This document shows positions 56,324 through 64,000 of a stretch of 64,000 bases of DNA, piece after piece; positions within the stretch are counted from its first letter, which is position 1, and the number at the start of each line of letters is the position of its first letter. The position numbers were made by a program, and so were the translations under genes. Below the pieces are notes generated by a model. That model searched no databases. It was given only the letters and a program-made list of their open reading frames with translations, and was not told the DNA's origin. This DNA is from Lepidurus packardi (lineage: Eukaryota; Arthropoda; Branchiopoda; Notostraca; Triopsidae): the NCBI GenBank assembly GCA_023053545.1, contig JAKZAN010000002.1:8490790-8554789 (forward strand), in the 5' to 3' direction.

Positions 56324-56395
56324 TCCATCTTTTGCAAGCCAAAAGATGTAGGAGTTGTCTCCATCTTTTGCAAGCCAAAAGATGTAGGAGTTGTC
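56324..56395. repeat. Two exact 36-bp tandem copies beside the Cys-rich fragment
   Basis: A 36-bp unit starting TCCATCTTTTGCAAGCC is present twice without gap (56324-56359 and 56360-56395). As a multiple of three it would keep frame, adding 12 residues if translated, but the minus-strand frame continuous with the fragment has a TAG at 56320-56322 next to it. Confidence 0.9.
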
Positions 56396-56793
56396 GGCAA
56401 AACCTAAGTTTTTCTATCAGGCCCATGTTTGCCCAGTGTCACAGTATATAAGCCAGTTTTGTTTCCTTTTGCTTTAGAAAAAGACCTTCGAGTCTTGTTG
56501 CACGACTACTGGAAATTTCTCCATTTGAAATATTCCCATACAGAATAAGAAATAAGGGATCTACACTGATAAAAAAAAGGGAAGCAGGACTGCGAAGTTA
56601 ACGGACAATAAGAAAGAGCGGCCGGTTGAATACTTTTTATCTTTATAGATGTTTGTTCTGCAGTGGACTATTACAAAGACGAAGGAAGTGATCGGCTATG
56701 AGAGGATGTCTTCATGCAAAAAGGAGCTAAGGCGCCTGTGATCTGAGCTGGCTATATGAGCTTTAAGTCTATGGAATGTTGGTCTAGGGTCGA

Positions 56794-56989
56794 TGGTATG
56801 ACTTTTAGCCTTAAATTTGGTACTAAGATTTCGTGTATTGGACGTGTGGCTCAAGAGCCAACGATGGTCACTGTGTTGACGCTCAACTCTTACTACTCTC
56901 TCTCTCAACTTTCCTAACTGACCTCTCACCGAGCATAACTGCCCTCGAGGTCACATTCTAATTGAGGGCATGTAGATGACATCATACCA
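56794..56989. mobile_element. Solo LTR (196 bp) of the Ty3/gypsy family, with target duplication
   Basis: The LTR begins TGGTATGA and ends TCATACCA (8-bp perfect inverted termini) and is flanked on both sides by the 5-bp direct repeat GTCGA (56789-56793 and 56990-56994). TG...CA ends and a 5-bp duplication are standard for gypsy elements. Internal words are shared with the LTR at 13279-13470, although the two are well diverged. A solo LTR forms by recombination between the two LTRs of an inserted element. In which direction the original element pointed is inferred from the other copy (minus). Confidence 0.88.
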
Positions 56990-56994
56990 GTCGA

Positions 56995-58574
56995 ATTAAT
57001 ATTTTCTTAGAATTAAGCTTCATGTTACTGATACACATTGAATACCTTCTCATGAGTCTGATCTTTATAGAAAAATGTAGGCCTTGTTGGAAAGAAAAGT
57101 AGAGCACATACGAAGCAAAACGCATGCAAATATTTACCTTGCAAAATGGTATTTTTTTTAAGAAGAATTGCTGACAGTTCCTGAGATACAACGTTCATAT
57201 GGCTAAAGAAGACATCTTTGCAGAAGAAACTACGCAAACTGACTTCACTTACCAGATATCTCTGTAATGTGTTCAGCGCACTCTTACGTCCAAATAATCC
57301 ATTAAGTTACCATGGTAACATGACAGAGTGTGAGCTTTGGATGTCGGAGGGCGAAATCTATCGCTATCTGTTTTCGTGTATGAAGTTTTAGGCTCAATTT
57401 CGATCAATCTGGACTGCGTTCACTGCCAATGCTACGCGAGAAATGTTCATTGTTCTCGCTGCCTCAAGCGCTATGAACGGTTAACCACGTAATCTCGAGA
57501 AGTGGCGGTTAGGTATGTGAGACCCCCTGTTATTACAGGACATGAAAGTAAAAAAATTTCACCACGTATTCAAAGCCGCTTACCGGGCCAGAGTTTATCA
57601 ATAGTTACGTATATGTTAGTAAGTGATTGATGACTAAGTGACCCTGCTAACTATGTAGCTAGTAGGGTCAACCTACAAATTTTGTCGACGAAAGCGTCCC
57701 ATTGAACTCTTGAGATCTCTTCTGCTAATAGATGCGTAACCTGGCGTTGGTAGAACTAGCTCTTTTGCTCTTAAACATAAAAACATCTGATTTCGAGAAT
57801 TAATATATATTTCTAAAAGTCGGTACTCATGTTAATAACAAGTTGTTAACAAATAAGTAGGTTGGAAAACTTTCCTTGTTAAGTATAGTGCGCTGCAATT
57901 AATGAGCGTCTACTTGGAAAGTCATCACGTTCAGACGTAAAATGGTATTGCCCCCCATTCGTCACCGCAACCGATAAATCTCCAATTCCGAATAAGCATG
58001 AGCTTGACATGAAAAGACGGTAATGGGAACGGATTGCGCTTAAGTTTTGCACAATCACTAACAGTGAAACATTTAAACAGGACATTTGAAATTAGAACTT
58101 ATAATCAACCGACTGGGTTAAGTAAATCCAACGGATTTTTTTATATCAAGTAAAACCACAGTATATATAGGTTGGAAGAATACAATATACAGTACATTGG
58201 AAGATACCTGTTATCCTACTGTGTAAACTATATAGTGCTAGTAGAACTGGATAGATGTACCAAGACACAGCCTTGGACACAGCAGGACTCGAGTTTTAAT
58301 CCAAAGCAGAAAAGCACGCCAATTGTTACCAGATTTGAATCAGTGTACATTGTAAGCTTAACAAGGGAGACGAAAATGCTTTTGTGTCTATATTATACTG
58401 AGCAACGCTTATCTTTATAACATTCGAGTTTTAAAGCAATGAATACGACGTGGTGTCTTTCTTAAATTTAACTTATGAAAAACTAACGGCATGGAAAATA
58501 TTCAAAATGTTAGTCGCAGCATACTATAACCAGCAAGCGAAGATGATACTTTGTGGATATTTAGTAAATTCTGA
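56995..58574. other. Intergenic, nothing recognised
   Basis: AT-rich sequence with short open frames only; no domain, RNA gene or repeat was seen apart from the solo LTR that borders it. The 3' untranslated region of the Fer3-like gene probably occupies the right end. Confidence 0.45.
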
Positions 58575-59567
58575 CTACAGAATGGAAGAATTGTAAGCAA
58601 CATCGACTTCATAACGGGAGGAACTCGAGGATACCTCTGCAATTGCGGAATGGTGTGTTGTTGTAACTAACATTTCATCCATGAACGCAATATATGTGAT
58701 TGCCAGTTTTAAGGTTTCTATCCTGGAAAGTCTTTTTTCGTAAGCAAACGTCGGCACCTTACGTCGAAGACGATCAAAAGCTTCGTTCAAATTAAACATC
58801 CGCCGTCGTTCACGAATATTGGCAGCACGACGTTGAGCCAAAGATGCGACTCGCTTGCGACTTTTTCTTGAGGACGACACTCCAGTATGACTTGTCGAAG
58901 CAACGGATTTATTTCTGCAATTGAATTAAAAGATTTTTTTTTTATTTTTTCCAAAGGTTGTGTCGTGTCGCATTATTTCTACATTATACTCATGAGAAGC
59001 CACGGAAAAACAAAGAGGTATTTCTACTGTGCTACATTACCTAGTTAACAACCGTGATGAAGATGTTCCCCCAGCATTACTCTTTTCGCTTGTGTGGGTG
59101 TTGTCACTACTATAATCACAGGAATTAACACGAGCATTTGTTCGGCAAGATTCTAGAGCCAAATCTTCCCAAGTGCGAATTCTCTCGCCTAAATACGGAA
59201 TATGAAGGTTGTTAGTAGCAGCAGCAAGGGGTAGAAGCAAATTTGTTGTAATTGCCTGTCCAATTCCACTGTCATTCTTATTAGTTCCCAATGAGATGTC
59301 TAATCCTACTGCCACAGGTACATTCGGAGATAGGTAACGAGTATCTTCAGAAGTTGAAGCGTTACGTGTATCGGCGACCAAAGAGCCGGAAGCTGCAGCA
59401 CCACAGACTCCGGCACCATTACATCGGATGTTTTGTCGAATAGAAGGACTATTTACTGGCATAACTTGATGGTAATTACCGTAGTTTGTAGCACAGATAT
59501 GGGTGCCTCTAGTAATGCAAGCACAACTATTGCAAGAATCCACTTCCGGGGACCGGACGTAAAACAT
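58575..59567 (-). CDS. Fer3-like (FERD3L family) bHLH transcription factor
   Basis: Two exons, 59041-59567 and 58575-58914, encode 288 aa. The bHLH domain covers about residues 203-257. Its basic region is [20 protein letters not shown] and its second helix region is [20 protein letters not shown]. The [29 protein letters not shown]-type sequence is that of Fer3/FERD3L, distinct from PTF1A (Fer1/Fer2 types), which carries an INDAFEGLR form. The protein should dimerise with an E protein (Daughterless) and bind E boxes in the nucleus. The first exon encodes a long Ser/Asn/Thr-rich N-terminal region with a CNSCACIT cysteine cluster and no known domain. A basic stretch (SRKSRKR) precedes the bHLH. 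In other animals FERD3L acts in ventral neural tissue. The start is the first Met of the open frame. Confidence 0.9.
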
Positions 59568-62500
59568 GACTTCTTACAGTGGCGTAAGACTTCTTAATAA
59601 CGCCCAAGTATTGGGACCTTTCTGCAAGTATCTCTGGTTTTGCTGATCCACATACTGCTAAAGACAAAGGCTAAAAGGCAGAGTTAGATATTTTATCGTA
59701 TTTCTAGCAAAAAGCAACCACTGCCGATTGGCTGCAGCTTGAAAGGTATTACAGTCTGATGGTAACACGTGCACCCTATCATGCCCGCTGCATCTGACGC
59801 CAATCCATCCCGGACAAAACTCATATTCAGCGACAGCAATATTGTCCGTTTGACTCTACCCTCAACTTGCTTATATTAAGCCCATATTATAGTCTTCGAC
59901 TTATAAACTAAAAGACTATAACAATACATTATATATAATTATATTAATTATAGGTTACAAAACCGAATTTAACGAAACTTACGCCAATCTGTCGAGAAGC
60001 TCAAATAGCATAATTTTTAGAATATTCTAAATTTGAAACAAGAATAATTTATCTCACTAAGTCTACAAAATTTGATTGACCGGATAATTGCATTACTAGA
60101 TAGTAAAGAAGATCTCAAAATTCCGAACTTCCTCTTGGGTCGCATTTTAGGTGTTCTTGTGGTACGTCTAATTTACGAACCTCAAAAAATCGTTGAAAAA
60201 TCTGCAATGCCTCTTAGAACGGAGCTATAGCAATATACGCTTTAATATACCATGTCGCTTTTTAAGCAACTTTCTCGATGTGTAGTTCTTTAAAGGTGTT
60301 TGACGTATGCGACAATGACGTTATTAAAATGGCACGTGCGTCTACTACTTAATAAATTGGGAACGGTTCTCTAAAGCCATGTAAAGTGCTTATTTATTCA
60401 CTATTGTACGCTTTTCTGTGGATTAGAACATAAGGAATGATCCCTAAAAAATTCAGTTGAATTCGCATAATTTGGCTCCGCCTTGATCGCCCGCAACATC
60501 ACCTTGTTTTTCTAAGCAGTTTTGAAAATATATACTGATACCGCGAAAATTATTACGGATCATTCATAAAGATTACTTAGCGTGACTAATTCTTTGTTAT
60601 GAAAGTGGCGAAGAGGCAGGGGGAGCCATCGCCACCCTAGTCTTAAGTAATCCCCGATTTGCTTATATACAAGTGAAAAGCCGAATTGACTGGCATTGCC
60701 CGGGAACAGACGAGGCCGTAATAACGGTAATGCTCAGCTTTCAACATGAAGTTTTGATTTAAGAACTCGTTGATTACTTTTACATTACAGGCGCTTATTT
60801 TTTAAAAAATAGAGCTTGTTTTTATAGCGATCTCAATTTTAAAACAAAATACAAATTATTTAAAATCATTCGAAAGGAAACAAAGCTTAATTTACTAACA
60901 TAAAGTAATTAAGCTAGATGGTGTCAAAATCATTTTCAAGTCACCAAACAGATCTGTAAATTCAGATAAAGAGTAATAAAAACTAGTGTTTCTATTTCAA
61001 ACTGAGACGGATGAATTTTGTATCCATCGTTGGGGTGGACGTATAAAAATATACAATGTATGGAGTTATACGGAGCTATCCTGGCTTTATTGTACGGGAA
61101 CAGATTTACGAGTGCACGTGTCTCCTCTCTGCATCTCGTTCCATTGTTTTGTCCTCCAGGACAGTATAGCCAACACGTGAACTCATTTGCTGCCTTGTCG
61201 ACACTCTGTACTCAGTGCAGCTGAAACGCAAGGCCTACGTTGAATGCGTGCTTGAGATTGTGGGAGAAGACCGTCTAGTCGCTGAATAACATAACTCGTT
61301 TTTGTTTGTGTCATAAAAATGTCTATACAACAACGCAGGTAAATTTCTTACGTACATGGTGTTAACTGGCAATTAGCTGAAGTCGTGCAGCTAGGTTTAA
61401 AGCATTTGCGAAACGTTTTGTACGCATGCTGACTTTGAGCTTTCGTAATGTATTCGAATCCTGCAAAGGCAGCAATTGGCACTATTAGGTTCATTTTGTA
61501 ACAAAAAATCCGACATGTGTGGTCTAAGTTTGATATAATTAAGTTATTAGATCGAATAGCGAACGCATTGTGAAACACATGTGCCGTATGTACGCATTTT
61601 TTTGGCATCAACATCTTCTTTATGCAAACAAATATTTAATTATATAATTTTAATTTTAAGATATGCCTTATATAATTTTATGGCGTTCTTTTCAAGTTGC
61701 CTGGGTATTAGTTCATTATGTAGATCTTTCTTATATTGAGTATAATTTTTTTTACCCGATGATTGTAGATAAGTTTTAAACAGTGCAATATTTTCTTTTG
61801 AAGGGTGCAGATCTTATATGATTGCGTGTAAAGACCGCATAACCGAATTTCTTAGCCTAGGAGGTTTAGAGTAAGATTCTTCGTATATCAGCAGAAATAT
61901 AACGCATCAGAACGAGGCTCTTTTATTTTGTTGTGTGATCTTCAGAGAATTTTCACTTAATTTTTTTAATAGTAGCAGTTAACGTTTTCCCAAATACAAG
62001 CATTTAACTTACAGAAGTAGGAATAATTTAATTTCAAAATAACAAGCAAACGATATAATAAATCATACACTTATATTATGGTGATAATGATTTATTTTTC
62101 TCTTTATCTTTACCGCCCCATAATTGGAAAAATAATAAATTGATTGTAAGTTAGGAAAAGTTGAGTTAAAGACACCCATCATAGAACATCTAATTTAGTT
62201 AATTGTCTTTGTGACAGGTTAGAACTCCTTTTCTCGCTGAAAACTGCAAGCGTCCCACTTATGTCGGTAATATGTCTATGATGGGTAGCTCTGGATTCCG
62301 CTTTCGGTGTAAACGGCGCCAGTAACGCAACCTAAAGTTTTTAAAGGTGCATTGGTGCGTCTCGAGCACGAGGCTCTCTTGCCTTTTCCAACTCCTTTCT
62401 AGCAGCTTGTTGTTGTCACACAACCCGAACAGTCGCCTTGGGATGTTTACTTTCCCTTTCTTGGACAGCTCCGTTTAACTAGGGTATTATTATTTATTGT

Positions 62501-63770
62501 TGTATTCTGCGAGCGTTTTTAGCCGTGAAAAGTTTAATATACATAGCAGTTCGCGAATCTTTACGTTTTCACTGTTTACATGTACTGCTAATTATGACCG
62601 CAAAATGCATCTACTTAGCATTGGCAGTCCGCAATATTAGTGCCTTATCGAGCTGCATGTGGAGTATAGATAAGATTTGCGACTGCGTGGTCTTGTTCGG
62701 GTCTTGGGCGACTCCTTCCCGTCCATTCACCTGTTGAATGTATAGCATATTTGCGTGAGCTGTGGAGTTCTAAGGGACGAGCGCCATTGCAGTCGAACGG
62801 GAGCATTAGGCAGTCGAATTGAGAGCCGGCAATATCCATTTCGGCAGCTTCCAGCTTGAACTCTTTTAATTAACTTGAACCCTTTCTCGTCAGGCCGAAC
62901 AGCCGGGACTCTGTTGCTGTAGCGTTTAAGGAAGCCGGGGATAACCGCACGGTAAGAAATAATTTTTTTTACGAGGGTCTGTTTCATATCCATTCGGTGT
63001 TGTTACGATCTGTTGCACGGTTTGCACCGGTTCGGGTTCGGTTTGCCTGTTTCAGTGACGGGTCAGTCAAGGTTTCTTTCAAAACAGTGGCGCATTCAAA
63101 ATTAAAACTGATCTTTCGGTCGAATCTGAGATAAAATGCGGTTCCTGCTCCGTGATTTTCTCTTTAAAAAGCTGTATTTTTCAGATAAGCGTAACATTCT
63201 TTCCTGTACTGCTTACCGTAAGGTTCAGAGTTGAAATGGAGTTTTGAGGTTCTTTGGGGCTTTGTCTTAATCTCTCCGCATGCGCAGTTTAGAACGCAAT
63301 TTCTTGCTGATTTATTAAAAAATTGTTTTGTTTTATTTACGGTGCATGGTGCGGGAGATTCGCAAGCTATTAACGATCTAATCTCTAATTAAACTTGCTT
63401 ATTGTCATTGGAAATAACTTTAAATACACTTAATGCGTAAAAGGTTTCTAGCAATTATTTCTCGCGCACCGAAATAATTGAAAAATATCGGGGTAATTTT
63501 TTTAACTGCTTGAGAGGGTTAAAATAGTTTTTGAGGCCTTTATCACCACGCGTGAAAGATCAAAACGGCTCTAGCCTTTACTTGTCAAGATTTGGGCAGC
63601 TTTTGTAAAATTACTGTATTGATTCCACATTTTGGGCAGCGTTGCACGTACAAAATTCTTTGCCCCATTCATGCCGGAAGTAAGCGTGTAAAGGAAGGGG
63701 AATTATCATAAAGTGTTCTGTACAAGGCAGCAGCTGGCGTTATCGCTTTTGTTGTTCTATATAGGGCGTC
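59568..63770. other. 4.2-kb gene-free interval between divergent Fer3-like and cytochrome-b561-like genes
   Basis: No coding exon could be supported. The interval should hold upstream control DNA of the bHLH gene, which is typical for developmental regulators, and possibly an untranslated first exon of the gene at the right edge, for example in the G+C-richer part around 62260-63070. No specific site is claimed. Confidence 0.45.
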
Positions 63771-64000
63771 AACCCGAGCATCCACACCTCGGATAAGCAG
63801 GACGAATCGATAAATAAAGCCGCGGAACAAAATCTTCTGGTTCCCGCACAAGAACGCAAAGACATGGATCGCGGTGCTGAACCATCCGATACGCGCTATT
63901 TGTCCCTCTTTTATGGCATCGCATCAGGTGTTAGTGTCCTTCTAATTATTCTCATTACGACATGGGCCTTTTATTTCCGTGGCGGCTTGGCATGGCAAGA
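63771..64000 (+). CDS. Cytochrome b561-like gene, 5' part, cut by the window edge
   Basis: An ATG at 63864 opens MDRGAEPSDTRYLSLFYGIA, then a membrane helix (SGVSVLLIILITTWAFYF) and RGGLAWQ, where the window ends. The pattern of a short N-terminus, a first helix and YRGGxAW matches cytochrome b561/CYBRD1-family ascorbate-dependent transmembrane electron carriers, whose first helix ends with this motif before the haem-binding His helices. The frame is also open upstream to an acceptor-like CTATATAG ending at 63770, adding about 31 residues (GVNPSIHTSDKQDES onward), so the true start may lie in an upstream exon. The conserved haem His residues are beyond the window, so the assignment rests on a short stretch. 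Confidence 0.6.

Overview
This is a eukaryotic nuclear window, moderately AT-rich, with short introns (mostly 55-110 bp inside compact genes) and long non-coding stretches. An RR-type (Rebers-Riddiford) cuticular protein gene with a TATA box and an arthropod-style TCAGT initiator points to an arthropod. The short introns, a Ty3/gypsy family, and a Cys-rich family I associate with crustaceans make a crustacean my best guess, but nothing fixes the species. All gene models were built by hand from splice sites and protein-family motifs; reading frame is preserved across every junction in the complete models. Layout: 1-16.2 kb holds no convincing host gene. It contains a 639-bp MITE with TA target duplication (7953-8591), an AT-rich minisatellite (10849-11022) and a decayed Ty3/gypsy element on the minus strand (11088-13470) that has lost its reverse transcriptase. 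From 16.2 to 29.4 kb three plus-strand genes follow: a neuroligin-like adhesion protein (16237-24646), methionine-R-sulfoxide reductase B (26270-27214) and an RR cuticular protein (28488-29230). From 30.4 to 53.3 kb two large genes lie head to head: CASK on minus (43924 down to 30407, 21 coding exons, 940 aa) and the sodium leak channel NALCN on plus (45610-53304, 29 coding exons, 1761 aa), with 1.7 kb between their start codons. From 53.6 kb on there is a cytosolic sulfotransferase (minus), a tRNA-Lys(UUU) gene, a broken copy of a Cys-rich protein family gene (minus), a clean 196-bp solo LTR of the same gypsy family with a 5-bp target duplication, a Fer3-like bHLH factor (minus), and at the right edge the 5' part of a cytochrome-b561-like gene (plus). 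Functionally, three of the large genes are synaptic or neuronal: the neuroligin-like receptor, the CASK scaffold (a class II PDZ binder), and the NALCN channel that sets resting excitability. The most interesting points are a CASK pseudokinase domain with the catalytic-loop Asn present but Arg and Pro of HRDxKP replaced and GFG in place of DFG; a candidate alternative first exon for a short CASK isoform; the shared CASK/NALCN promoter interval; and a gypsy family caught both as an RT-deleted copy and as a solo LTR. I found no CRISPR array, no prokaryotic features, and no clear evidence of a wholly new system.
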